Of a stretch of 52,634 bases of DNA, positions 18,191 to 26,953 are shown piece by piece. Positions within the stretch are counted from its first letter, which is position 1. Every line of letters starts with the position of its first letter. A program made the translations under genes and the position numbers. Location of the stretch: positions 1 through 52,634 of the forward strand of contig DQPL01000055.1 in NCBI GenBank assembly GCA_015664885.1, in the 5' to 3' direction. The DNA comes from Gemmatimonadota bacterium. GTDB lineage: Bacteria > Gemmatimonadota > Gemmatimonadetes > Longimicrobiales > Gaopeijiaceae. The notes under the pieces are model-generated. The model was not told where the DNA came from. It saw nothing but the letters and a program-made list of their open reading frames with translations, and did not search any database.

Positions 18191-19087
18191 TCACACGATA
18201 CGAGAGGACGGTCTCGACATCGAGCTCGTCTGTGCGCTTCGCGAGCAAGTGCGTCGCGTCCACTGTGCGGGATCGCACAGTTGGACCTGGTCCTCGCTGC
18301 GGTAAAACCCGCCGTGTCCGCAATGGAGCAGGACCGGAAGATCCTCTTCGATGCTGTACTCATAGACGAGGCGCATCTCTTCGCTGTCCACGCTGTCGCC
18401 GAGCGAGAGATCGAGCTTCACGCCCACGAAGCCCTTGTTCTCGACGGCGTTCTTGAGCTCCTCCAGGTGCCCGGGCCGTTCCGGGTGCACGCCGAAGAAG
18501 GGCAGGATACGGCCGGGGCGCTGGAGCGCGGCCTCGGCCGCGCCGTCGATCTGGCTCATGTGCCGCTTCCGGTCCGAGGCGGACTCGGGCGCCGCGAAGA
18601 TGTCCATCATGAGCGAGACGATGACGCCGTCGTCGTCCATGTGTCGAAGGAGATCGTTGGCGACGTCGGTGATCGTGGCCTGCATGGACAGCCGGAGCGC
18701 CTCGATGACGTCGAGGATCTTCCACGGTACGCCCCCGCCCGGGTAGGCGTCGAGAACGCGGGTAATGATGTCACTCAGCGCATCCACAGCGAGGTCGTCC
18801 AGATCTTCCCCGAGCTGAATCGAGATCAGGTCGTTCGAGAATTGCTTCTCTAGCAGCTCGTTGAAGCTGTCTATCCCGGTGAGCTTCTGCAGCAGCTTCC
18901 GGAGCAGACGGCCTTCGTCCAGGTACTCAGGCCGCTCGAGCTGATCGTGGAGCAGGCTCCCGATCGCCTCGGCCAGGACGTCGGGAACGAAGCCCGTGTC
19001 CTCGAGGCGCTGAGTGATGATCCGGATCGCCTCGCGGCTCAGGATCGAGTGAATTGTGAAGACGTGGGTGTGAATGTCGACGCGCAA
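18191..19087 (-). CDS. Amidohydrolase-like protein, C-terminally truncated
   Basis: The start is placed at TTG 19087, with GGGAGG five bases before it; the next residues RVDIHTHVF carry the HxH metal motif of the amidohydrolase superfamily. Further superfamily signals are FVGVKLDLSLG (position of the carboxylated or metal-bridging residue) and LPVLLHCGHGG. After CDPAQWT the expected downstream helix with the last Asp/His ligands is absent, and a short unrelated tail ends at 18191. The protein is about 298 residues, shorter than similar ones. It is probably a deletion product and may be inactive. Frame beyond the break in another register reads DATHLLAKRTDELDVETVLS, possibly another gene's end. 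Confidence 0.6.
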   Translation of the reverse strand: MRVDIHTHVFTIHSILSREAIRIITQRLEDTGFVPDVLAEAIGSLLHDQLERPEYLDEGRLLRKLLQKLTGIDSFNELLEKQFSNDLISIQLGEDLDDLAVDALSDIITRVLDAYPGGGVPWKILDVIEALRLSMQATITDVANDLLRHMDDDGVIVSLMMDIFAAPESASDRKRHMSQIDGAAEAALQRPGRILPFFGVHPERPGHLEELKNAVENKGFVGVKLDLSLGDSVDSEEMRLVYEYSIEEDLPVLLHCGHGGFYRSEDQVQLCDPAQWTRRTCSRSAQTSSMSRPSSRIV

Positions 19088-19208
19088 GCGGGCCTCCCGG
19101 AAGGGGGATAGGAGGCTGGAATCAACCTGGTGAGGGGCGGAGGGGATGGCCAGAGACTTCGCGGGAGACAGGGGGGGGGGAGATTCCACACGATTGCGAA
19201 GGGATCAC

Positions 19209-20747
19209 CTACCGGAATAGGCTCCCGTCGAAGGCTACTCGCACCGTGAGCGCACGACCCCGATACTCGGCCGGATCGACGTTGTCGACCGGGACGTCTG
19301 TGCGAACCCCTGCCCCCACGATTGTGATCACCACGTCGACCGGCTGGGCTCCCGGCAGCCCGAAGTGCACGGGAAGATCACTCTGCGCGTCGTAGCCCGA
19401 GCCGGTATCGACCAGGCGTGTGCCCATGAGCCGATCGGATCCCGCGGCGTAGACGCGGACTTCGGTTCCCGCGCGCGTCGCCCGACCATGTTCGTCCAAA
19501 ACTCGCACCTTGAGGGAGTGCCCCGCGAATTCCGGGCGTAGCAGGTTTTGCATGAGGTGGTGCATGCCGTCGTCGGCGACGCCGGTGAGAGCGAGGTCGA
19601 GGTCACCGTCTAAGTCGTAGTCGACCCAAGTCGCACCATGGTCGGAGTTCAGTTCGAGCAGTTGCGGGGGTGTCACATCCAGAAACATGGCTCCACCCTC
19701 CCGGCGGAAGAGCCAGTCTCGGTACTGAATGCCGCCAGTCACCGTGCCGTTCACGTACAGGTCGCTCGTGCCGTCGTGGTCGAAGTCACCCCATGCGCAG
19801 CTGTCGTAGCGCCCGTCGACCGCCAGTCCTGACACCGCGCCGACCGACTCCCATCCGGTGTCGGTCCGGCGAGCTATCTCGTTGGGGCCGTAGTTCGCAA
19901 AGAAGACATCCAAGCGCCCGTCGTTGTCGAAATCGACGACACAGGGCCGCACTGTGCCAAAGGCTTCGTCGCCCACCCCTCGGCCACCACCCTCGATCAC
20001 GGTGCCGCGCGCCCCATCCGTGAACACTCCTCCGTCCTGACGCCAGAGCCCGTTTGCATCTCCGTTCATGTTCGCTGTCACCACGTCGAGGTCACCGTCC
20101 TGGTCGACGTCGAACCAAACCGCGCCCACCGTGCGGCGAGGGTCGCCGATGCCGGACGCTCGAGTGACATCGGTGAACATGGCCCCGTCGGACAGGTCGT
20201 TTCGGTAGAGACGGTTTTCGCGGTCGCGCAGCGCCAGGAAAAGGTCGAGGTCCCCATCCCCGTCGTAGTCGACCCACGATGCTTGACGCGTTACTCCCTC
20301 GTTCAGCCGGAGCCCGACTTCGTCCGCGACTTCGACGAAGCCACCTGGGCCGTCGTTTCTGAAGAGCGCCGTGACCGGTGCGTCCCCCGCGTATCCGAGC
20401 AGCAGGTCGGGGTCACCGTCTGAATCGAAGTCGCCCCACGCAGAGGTGCGAACCGACCGTTCCGTCACGAGCCCGAGCTCGGCCGCAACGTCCACGAAGC
20501 CGGCGGTCCCGTCGTTGCGGTACAGGCGGCTCGGCGTGCCGTCGAAGCCCACGAAGCGATCGGGGTCGCCGTCGCCATCGATGTCGGCCCATGCATCGGT
20601 GAGCGTGCCCCCCGCGGCGAAGAGCTGCGACTGCACGGCGGCAAAACGGACCGGCTCCGGGTCGCGGACGGACGCCGGCCGCGCAAGCGCATACGCGACT
20701 GCGCCGACCCCCACCATCGCCAGCGCGAGCTTCGCCTGCCACCTCAT
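19209..20747 (-). CDS. Exported FG-GAP/VCBS repeat protein with ASPIC/UnbV-like C-terminus
   Basis: 512 residues with an N-terminal signal or anchor helix (LALAMVGVGAVAYALA). Seven calcium-binding loops of the FG-GAP beta-propeller are visible: DIDGDGDPD, DFDSDGDPD, DYDGDGDLD, DVDQDGDLD, DFDNDGRLD, DFDHDGTSD and DYDLDGDLD. The C-terminal region (RATRAGTEVRVYAAGSDR to VDVVITIVGAG) resembles the ASPIC/UnbV domain found after such propellers, as in CRTAC1-like proteins. It is probably an extracellular or periplasmic Ca-stabilised propeller that binds proteins or polysaccharide. No enzymatic motif is seen. Confidence 0.88.
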   Translation of the reverse strand: MRWQAKLALAMVGVGAVAYALARPASVRDPEPVRFAAVQSQLFAAGGTLTDAWADIDGDGDPDRFVGFDGTPSRLYRNDGTAGFVDVAAELGLVTERSVRTSAWGDFDSDGDPDLLLGYAGDAPVTALFRNDGPGGFVEVADEVGLRLNEGVTRQASWVDYDGDGDLDLFLALRDRENRLYRNDLSDGAMFTDVTRASGIGDPRRTVGAVWFDVDQDGDLDVVTANMNGDANGLWRQDGGVFTDGARGTVIEGGGRGVGDEAFGTVRPCVVDFDNDGRLDVFFANYGPNEIARRTDTGWESVGAVSGLAVDGRYDSCAWGDFDHDGTSDLYVNGTVTGGIQYRDWLFRREGGAMFLDVTPPQLLELNSDHGATWVDYDLDGDLDLALTGVADDGMHHLMQNLLRPEFAGHSLKVRVLDEHGRATRAGTEVRVYAAGSDRLMGTRLVDTGSGYDAQSDLPVHFGLPGAQPVDVVITIVGAGVRTDVPVDNVDPAEYRGRALTVRVAFDGSLFR

Positions 20748-20786
20748 GAACTGTCCGGCGCGGACTCCTTCGACGAGTCCCTCACG

Positions 20787-22424
20787 CTATCTGCGTTCGT
20801 AGAGTACTTGTCCGCCGACGATGGTCATGTCCACCTCGACGCCCATGATGCGCTCGGGGTCGATCGTGAGCAGGTCTTCAGAGAGCACGACCATGTCCGC
20901 TAGCATCCCCGGCTCGAGCGTGCCCTTGGTGTCTTCCTCGAACGTGAGCCACGCGGCGTTGCGCGTATAACCGCGGATCGCCTCCTCGATCGTGAGCCGC
21001 TCATCTGGGCCGTACACTTCGCCCGACATGCCCTTGCGAGTCACCGCCGCGTATAGGCCGACCATCGGTCCGATCGGCAGGATGTCGCTGCTGATCGCCA
21101 TGAAGATCCCGTAGTCCATCGGAATCTTGAGAGGGTTGTTGTGGGCCAGCCGCTCTCCGTCGAGGTTTGCCGCGTACCGGCCCTCGAGTGTGTACGTGAA
21201 ATTCGGCTGCTGCGAGATGGCGATGTCGTACTCGGCCATGAGCTCGAGCGTCTCGACCGGTGGCGTGACCGTGAAGTGGTTCAGGTAGTGACGGTGGTCC
21301 TCACGAGGACTCGCATCGAGTGCGTCGACCATTGCGTCGACCGTGAGTTGAATCGCCGCATCACCGATGGCGTGGAAGCCGAGCTGCCATCCAAGCGCGT
21401 TGGCTTCCATGATGAGACTGCGAAGCTCGTCCTCAGGCACGTTCAGCATCCCTCTGTACTCCCCCATGCCCCTGTACGGCTCGATGGTGTACGCCGCCGG
21501 GCCGGTAAACCCGCCGTCGACCAGCACCTTGATCGCGCCGACCCGGAAACGGTCGTCTCCGTCCCCGGACATACGTCCGAACTGGGCAAGCCGGTCAGCG
21601 CTGCTCCAGCGGATCTGCACAACGGCTCGCGGCAGCTCGTGGCCGAACTCCTCGTAGATGCTCTCCCAGCGCCTGAAGCCGCCAGGGTTTTGCCCGGCCT
21701 GGATCACGCTGGTGATACCGAGCGCAAGCTGATCACGCAGCACCTGCACGTGGGTCTCACGCAGCTCTTCGGGGGTCGCATCGGGAACGAGCCGCCCGAC
21801 CATGCCCTGACGTTCGCGGATCACGCCGTTGAGCTCGCCAGCCTCGTCGTACTCGATCACGCCGCCCTCGGGCTGAGGCGTGCTACGGTCGATCCCCGCC
21901 AGCGACAGCGCCAACGAGTTTGCCACGCCGCTGTGGCCGCCGGCTCGGGTGAGTATCACCGGGTTGTTGGGACCGGCTTTATCGAGATCTGCTCGCAACG
22001 GCCGCCGGCCCTCGGCCAATTCGTCCTCGCTCCATCCATACCCCGTGATCCACTCCCCTTCGCCCATCTCTTTGATCTTGGCGCGGATGAGATCCTGGAT
22101 CTCGGCGATCGACTCCGTACCGCCGAGGTTGATGTACCTGCGCGCATTACCGCTGATGTGCGTGTGGGTATCGTTGAAGCCGGGGACCACGAGCCGGCCA
22201 TCGAGGTCGATCGTCGTCGGTGCTGAGTAGTCGTCGGCGAGCGAGGCGTCCCCGACCGCGAGCACTGTTCCGTCCCGCACCACGAGGGTCTCGTAAATCG
22301 AGAAGTCGTCGTCGACGATCGCGATCTTTCCGCCCGTCAGGATCAGGTCCGCGGCGGCAGGGGGCTCGCAGCCACCGAGGACGAGTGTGAGAGCGGTGAC
22401 GGCGACTGCGGCGCGCTTGCGCAT
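20787..22424 (-). CDS. Lipoprotein amidohydrolase (YtcJ-like)
   Basis: 545 residues from ATG 22424, preceded by CCGGAGGACCAC. A lipoprotein signal ends in LTLVLGGC. The amidohydrolase signatures are LILTGGKIAIVDD at the N-terminal beta-sandwich, VVPGFNDTHTHISG with the HxH metal ligands, VLVDGGFTGPAAY, LGFHAIGDAAIQLTVDA with a metal-ligand His, ISQQPNFTY and SSDILPIGP. This layout matches the YtcJ-like imidazolonepropionase-related family; substrates of secreted members are mostly unknown. It is divergent from the nitroreductase gene across a 308-base spacer and lies just downstream (39 bases before the start of) the FG-GAP gene on the same strand's reading order. Confidence 0.87.
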   Translation of the reverse strand: MRKRAAVAVTALTLVLGGCEPPAAADLILTGGKIAIVDDDFSIYETLVVRDGTVLAVGDASLADDYSAPTTIDLDGRLVVPGFNDTHTHISGNARRYINLGGTESIAEIQDLIRAKIKEMGEGEWITGYGWSEDELAEGRRPLRADLDKAGPNNPVILTRAGGHSGVANSLALSLAGIDRSTPQPEGGVIEYDEAGELNGVIRERQGMVGRLVPDATPEELRETHVQVLRDQLALGITSVIQAGQNPGGFRRWESIYEEFGHELPRAVVQIRWSSADRLAQFGRMSGDGDDRFRVGAIKVLVDGGFTGPAAYTIEPYRGMGEYRGMLNVPEDELRSLIMEANALGWQLGFHAIGDAAIQLTVDAMVDALDASPREDHRHYLNHFTVTPPVETLELMAEYDIAISQQPNFTYTLEGRYAANLDGERLAHNNPLKIPMDYGIFMAISSDILPIGPMVGLYAAVTRKGMSGEVYGPDERLTIEEAIRGYTRNAAWLTFEEDTKGTLEPGMLADMVVLSEDLLTIDPERIMGVEVDMTIVGGQVLYERR

Positions 22425-22541
22425 GTGGTCCTCCGGGGATGGTCTGGGCCGGAGCCATGCTGGGGGCGGGGGCCCGGCCGGGCAAGTCTTCGCGCCGGGG
22501 CGTCCCTGGACCGAATCCTTCCTCGACGAGCAGAGAGTCGT

Positions 22542-22560
22542 TATGATCATAATAATCATA
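22542..22560. promoter_or_regulatory. AT-rich near-palindrome in divergent promoter region
   Basis: tatgatcataataatcata differs from its own reverse complement at only three mirrored positions. It lies in the 308-base spacer between the amidohydrolase (22424, leftward) and nitroreductase (22733, rightward) starts. It is by far the most AT-rich spot in a GC-rich neighbourhood, so it may be an operator or overlap promoter elements of both genes. The rest of the spacer shows nothing I recognise. Confidence 0.35.
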
Positions 22561-22732
22561 TTAGATCCGTCTGAAAGGTCTCGGCAGGGTACAAAGCATC
22601 AGGCGCGCTTGGCTAGGGCTGGGGCATGGGGCCGGCTCGTCCTTCAGGTGCAGCTACCACATGCGCCGCGACTCGGCTTCTTGCAGATTCCCTCGGTTCG
22701 CAGACTCCTATCCTCTCCGACCGCCCCGCCCA

Positions 22733-23293
22733 ATGACAGTTCTCGAGGCCATCGCGACCCGACGTTCGATCAAGAACTTCACCGACCGGGAGATCTCCCG
22801 CACAGAGATCGAACGCTTACTCGCCGCCGCCTGCCAGGCGCCAAACCACCGCATGACTGAACCGTGGCGCTTCTATGTACTCGGTCCCGAGGCACGCGCA
22901 CGGTATGGCGCTGCGCTCGGCGCCCGCAAAGCGAAACGGGTTGAAGAGCCGGACGCAGCACAGGCGGTCATCGAGAAAGTCGAGCGCACGCACCGGGACC
23001 TTCCGTGTATGCTCGTCGCAAGCGTCGTGCTCGACGAAAACCCCGAGATCCGTGAAGAGGACTACGCGGCGACCTATATGGCGATCCAGAATCTTTCGCT
23101 GGTTGCTCACGCGATGGGGCTCGGCACGCACATCAAGTCTGGAGCGATCATGGACGATCCGAACTCGCATGCTGCGGTCGGCCTGCCCGAGGGTGAGCGG
23201 ATCATCGCGACGATCAACGTGGGAGAACCCGCGAGGGTGCCGGAAGCCAAAGCCCGTCGTCAGTCCGCCGAACTCACGACCTGGGTGTCGTAG
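22733..23293 (+). CDS. Nitroreductase family protein
   Basis: 186 residues from ATG 22733. The family hallmark AIATRRSIKNFTDREISR near the N-terminus contacts the FMN phosphate. APNHRMTEPWRFYVL and AATYMAIQNLSLVAHAMGLG complete the FMN-binding core. The C-terminus gives the usual GLPEGERIIATINVGEP strand. It probably reduces nitro-, quinone- or other electrophilic substrates with NAD(P)H. It is small compared with NfsA/NfsB and closest in style to the YdjA-like minimal nitroreductases. The M20 peptidase starts 27 bases downstream, suggesting a shared transcript. Confidence 0.88.
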   Translation: MTVLEAIATRRSIKNFTDREISRTEIERLLAAACQAPNHRMTEPWRFYVLGPEARARYGAALGARKAKRVEEPDAAQAVIEKVERTHRDLPCMLVASVVLDENPEIREEDYAATYMAIQNLSLVAHAMGLGTHIKSGAIMDDPNSHAAVGLPEGERIIATINVGEPARVPEAKARRQSAELTTWVS

Positions 23294-23320
23294 CGACTCC
23301 CCAACCCTGACTGAGATCCT

Positions 23321-24742
23321 ATGAAAGCCTGGTCCCCAGCGGCATGGCTCGTCATCGCACTCGCAGCCGCGCCAGCCAACGCCCAAACAATGCCTCCGCA
23401 AGAGTACATGGATCGCGCGCGCGAGCTCCTCGCCGAACTCATAGAGATCGATACGACGGACAGCGAACGCGGCGATAACACTGTCGCGGCGCACGCCATG
23501 GCGGACGCGCTCCTCGAGGCTGGCTTTCCCGAGCAGGACGTGCAGGTGCTGGTCCCGTCCGATGCGCCGACGAAAGGCAATCTGGTCGCGCGCTACCGTG
23601 GCCGGGACAGCTCGCTCAAGCCGATCCTGTTGCTCGCGCACATCGATGTGGTCGAAGCGCTACCCGAGGACTGGAGCTCCGATCTCAACCCGTTCGAGTT
23701 CCTGGAGCGGGGCGACTACTACTACGGACGCGGCGTCACCGACAACAAGGACGAGGCGGCGATCTATATCGCCAACTTCATTCGCATGCGCAGAGAGGGC
23801 TTCGTACCCGACCGCGACATCGTGCTGGCGCTGACCGCGGATGAAGAGGGAGGACCGCGCAACGGCGTCGAGTTCTTGCTCGCAGAGCACCGTGACCTGA
23901 TCGACGCTGCCTACGCGCTCAATGAGGGCGGCGGCGGAATGGAAAGGGACGGTCGCAAGATCTCCAACAACGTGCAGGCCGCGGAAAAGAAGTTTCTCTC
24001 CTTCTACTTCACCGCGACCAACCCGGGCGGTCACTCCTCGGTACCCGTGGAGAAGAATGCGATCTACGATCTCTCGCAGGCGCTGTTGGCGGTCCAGGCG
24101 TATGACTTCCCTGTGATGCTGCACGCGGTCACGGAGGAGTTCTTCGGCGGCTCGGCGGACCTGGTGGGCGGTGAAATGGGTGAGGCGATGCGCCGCATCG
24201 TGGCCAACCCGGCCGACGCTCAAGCCGCCACGACGCTCTCCGCCGATCCGGGCTACAACTCGCGGCTGCGCACGACGTGCGTGGCGACCTTGTTGGAGGG
24301 CGGACACGCGCAGAACGCACTCCCTCAGTTGGCCCGAGCCAACGTGAACTGCCGCATCTTCCCGACGCACGATCCGGCGGAGGTCCAAGCCAGGCTGCAG
24401 GAGCTCGCTCGTCCCTTCGACGTGACCGTCGAGGCCCGCGGCAGCGCGACGCCGAGCCCTCCTTCGCCGCTCACCTCTGAGGTGCTGGGCCCCATTGAGC
24501 GCGTCACCGAGCAGATGTGGCCGGGCGTCAAGGTTCTCCCAGTCATGTCCACCGGGGCGACCGACGGACTCTATCTACGCAGGGAGGGCATCCCAGTGTA
24601 CGGAGTGAGTGGACTGTTCCGCCCCATGGACGACAACCGCGCGCACGGCCAAGACGAGCGCATCCTGATCCAGCACTTCTACGAAGGGCAGGAGTTCCTG
24701 TACAGGTTGGTGAAGGCGCTCACCGGTGGTGGCATCGCATAG
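23321..24742 (+). CDS. Secreted M20-family metallopeptidase
   Basis: 473 residues with a cleavable signal peptide ending near APANAQ. M20 zinc-binding motifs appear in order: LLLAHIDVVEA (His, Asp), YGRGVTDNKD (bridging Asp), LTADEEGG (general base Glu and metal Glu), LNEGGGG, and a C-terminal DNRAHGQDERI (metal His). An intervening dimerisation or lid domain is present (FTATNPGGHSSVP). It should be a periplasmic carboxy- or aminopeptidase or a related amide hydrolase; the exact substrate cannot be read. An LtrA remnant begins two bases after its stop. Confidence 0.9.
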   Translation: MKAWSPAAWLVIALAAAPANAQTMPPQEYMDRARELLAELIEIDTTDSERGDNTVAAHAMADALLEAGFPEQDVQVLVPSDAPTKGNLVARYRGRDSSLKPILLLAHIDVVEALPEDWSSDLNPFEFLERGDYYYGRGVTDNKDEAAIYIANFIRMRREGFVPDRDIVLALTADEEGGPRNGVEFLLAEHRDLIDAAYALNEGGGGMERDGRKISNNVQAAEKKFLSFYFTATNPGGHSSVPVEKNAIYDLSQALLAVQAYDFPVMLHAVTEEFFGGSADLVGGEMGEAMRRIVANPADAQAATTLSADPGYNSRLRTTCVATLLEGGHAQNALPQLARANVNCRIFPTHDPAEVQARLQELARPFDVTVEARGSATPSPPSPLTSEVLGPIERVTEQMWPGVKVLPVMSTGATDGLYLRREGIPVYGVSGLFRPMDDNRAHGQDERILIQHFYEGQEFLYRLVKALTGGGIA

Positions 24743-24743
24743 G

Positions 24744-25097
24744 GTGAGCGTTCGTCCACTCATTTCGCCGCACGACCAGGGCGCGACCTTCGTCGAGCTG
24801 TTCTTCGATCTCGTATTCGTATTTGGAATCACCCAGGTGACTGTGCTGATTCACCACGGCCTGGACTGGACGTCCGTTGCGGAAGCCGTGCTCGTGTTTT
24901 GGCTCATATGGTGGGGTTGGACGCAGTATACATGGGCGTTCAACGCGGCTGACACGTCCCACTCCATCGTGGAATTCAGCGCGCTTGTCGCCACCGCGAT
25001 CGCGTTCTTTTATGGCCGTGTCCGTGCCGGATGCGTTCGCCGGTGGCGCGCTGAGGATTTCGAGCGCGGCGGACGGCATGGCAGCTCCTTCCCTTAG
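24744..25097 (+). pseudogene. LtrA (low-temperature requirement protein A)-like remnant
   Basis: From GTG 24744 the sequence reads RPLISPHDQGATFVELFFD then LVFVFGITQVT and WTQYTWAFNAADTSH, typical of the LtrA membrane protein N-terminus. Within the T-run at 25008-25011 one extra T shifts the frame; the original frame continues as MAVSVPDAFAGGAL for about 14 residues. Homology stops near 25050, and about 270 residues of the usual ~390 are missing. From here to the next start (25237) I see nothing recognisable. Confidence 0.8.
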
Positions 25098-25236
25098 AAG
25101 TTCTGATGAAACGAATACGGAAGGATGCTCTTGCACGTAATATCCGTAGTCGTTTCCTGCGCCAAGGAAACCGGGGTGGGGAGGTGGCGTAGAATAGGAG
25201 TCGACCTCGAACCAGTAGGGAGATTCCATTCGCTCA

Positions 25237-26940
25237 GTGCGTGTACTCATGCTCGTCTCGGCCCTTGTGGCCCTGGCCGTGTCGCCGGCCCCGCGTACCG
25301 CCCAGACGGTGTTGCTGCGTGTCGTGAGCGCCGAGTCCTCCCAGCCGGTCTTCGGCGCACTCGTGTATCTGGAGGCCGCCAGCGGCACCCTGGTCAAGAA
25401 CGCGCTCACCGACGAGCGCGGCCGTTTGCTCTTCGTCGGTCTGGAGGCCGGCAGCTACCGGCTGCGCGTGGAGATGATCGGGAAGGGTGCTGTCCAGACC
25501 GACCTCTTCGACGTCTTCGTGGGCGCCACGGTGTCGCGGGATGTGCGCCTCGAGCCAAGCGCCATCGCCCTCGAGGGTATCCAGATCGAGGCCGAGGGAG
25601 GCCGCTGCAGCGTTCGACCCGAGCAAGGCCTGCTGGTGGCGGACCTGTGGGACGAGGTGCGGAAGGCTCTAAGCGCCGCCGCGTTCACGGATGAGCAGCA
25701 GATCTACCGCTACCTGACCACCGGATATGTTCGCGACATCGAGCGCGACACGAAGATCATCCGCGACGAGCAGCGGCAGCGCTCGGCGGGATTCCAGCGC
25801 ACACCCTACGAGAGCCGGCCTGCAGAAGACCTGCTCGAAAACGGATTCGTCCAGAGCGACCCCGATGGAGACCTGTACTTCGCACCCGACGCGAACGTGC
25901 TGCTCTCGGATCCGTTCCTCGACACACACTGCTTCAAGCTCGAGCAGGGCGACGATGACGCCGGTGGTCTGGTGGGACTCGCGTTTCAGCCGGTCAGGGG
26001 ACGCAACCGTGTGCCGGATATCGCGGGCACGTTGTGGATCGATCCGGGCAGCTTCGAGCTGCGCTGGCTCGAGTACAGATATCAGAACCTCAACGCGGAC
26101 CTCAGCTCACCGGAGGTGGGTGGGCGGGTCGATTTTCAGCGCCTTCCCAACGGCACTTGGATCGTCCCCGAGTGGTGGATTCGCATGCCGACGATCGGAT
26201 ATACGCGCGACGGGAGCGGGCGACGCCAGCCGTATCTGGAGTCGTATCGCGTGTCTGGCGGAATCGTCACGGAGGTCCAGGAGTCCGGCGGACGTACCAT
26301 CGTGAAGGCAGAGACCGGTACCATCGAGGGCATCGTGCTCGACAGCCTCGGTGTGGAGCCCCTGCGTGGCGCCCGCGTCGGCGTGCGTGGCTCGAACCAG
26401 CAGGTGTTCACCAATGCGGAAGGGCGCTTCAGCATCACGGGGCTGAACCAGAGGGCGTATGAGGTGCTCGTGACCCATCCGCGCCTGGAGGAACTGGGAT
26501 ACCGCCCCGAAGCGATCGCTCGAGAAGTCGTGAACGGCGAAGTCACCGCGATTCGTTTCGTCATGCCGTCGGTGGCCGACGTGGTCTTCGAGGCGTGTCG
26601 AGGCGAGCAGCGCGAGGGCACTGCAGCGCTCATGGGTTGGGTGAGGGATGCGCGCACAAGCCAGCCGATCCCGGGGGCGATCGTTCAGGTGCGGTGGAGC
26701 AGCTTCACCATACAGGCGCGGGGTACCTCGGCCGCCCGCTTCGGACCCGAGATCGTCGATGGTCTACAGACCACCGCCGACGGGGAAGGCTACTACCGCA
26801 TTTGCAGCGTACCCGAGAGGGAGTTGCTGACCGTCATTGGCATCCACGAGGGCGTCGAGTCCGCGGGAGACACGCTTCGCATCGAAGAGTTCGCCGCCGC
26901 CAGGGTACACATGGTGGACATCGAGCGCGAGCGCCGGTAG
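25237..26940 (+). CDS. Secreted carboxypeptidase-regulatory-like domain protein
   Basis: 567 residues starting at GTG 25237 with a signal peptide ending near RTAQ. At least three CarboxypepD_reg-type beta-sandwich units are recognisable. Residues about 24-100 contain GALVYLEAASGTLVKNALTD then GRLLFVGLEAGSYRLRVEM. A second unit starts at EGIVLDSLGVEPLRGARVGV, and a third at MGWVRDARTSQPIPGAIVQV. A central region of about 200 residues is not assigned. Such proteins are abundant at the cell surface or periplasm of Gemmatimonadota and Bacteroidota and have no catalytic motif. It is convergent with the M49-like gene, 13 bases apart. Confidence 0.8.
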   Translation: MRVLMLVSALVALAVSPAPRTAQTVLLRVVSAESSQPVFGALVYLEAASGTLVKNALTDERGRLLFVGLEAGSYRLRVEMIGKGAVQTDLFDVFVGATVSRDVRLEPSAIALEGIQIEAEGGRCSVRPEQGLLVADLWDEVRKALSAAAFTDEQQIYRYLTTGYVRDIERDTKIIRDEQRQRSAGFQRTPYESRPAEDLLENGFVQSDPDGDLYFAPDANVLLSDPFLDTHCFKLEQGDDDAGGLVGLAFQPVRGRNRVPDIAGTLWIDPGSFELRWLEYRYQNLNADLSSPEVGGRVDFQRLPNGTWIVPEWWIRMPTIGYTRDGSGRRQPYLESYRVSGGIVTEVQESGGRTIVKAETGTIEGIVLDSLGVEPLRGARVGVRGSNQQVFTNAEGRFSITGLNQRAYEVLVTHPRLEELGYRPEAIAREVVNGEVTAIRFVMPSVADVVFEACRGEQREGTAALMGWVRDARTSQPIPGAIVQVRWSSFTIQARGTSAARFGPEIVDGLQTTADGEGYYRICSVPERELLTVIGIHEGVESAGDTLRIEEFAAARVHMVDIERERR

Positions 26941-26953
26941 CTGCCTTCCGCGG

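Noticed and set aside
24744-25097. Functional short LtrA variant
   Set aside because: A T-run insertion breaks the frame and nearly three quarters of the membrane domain is missing.
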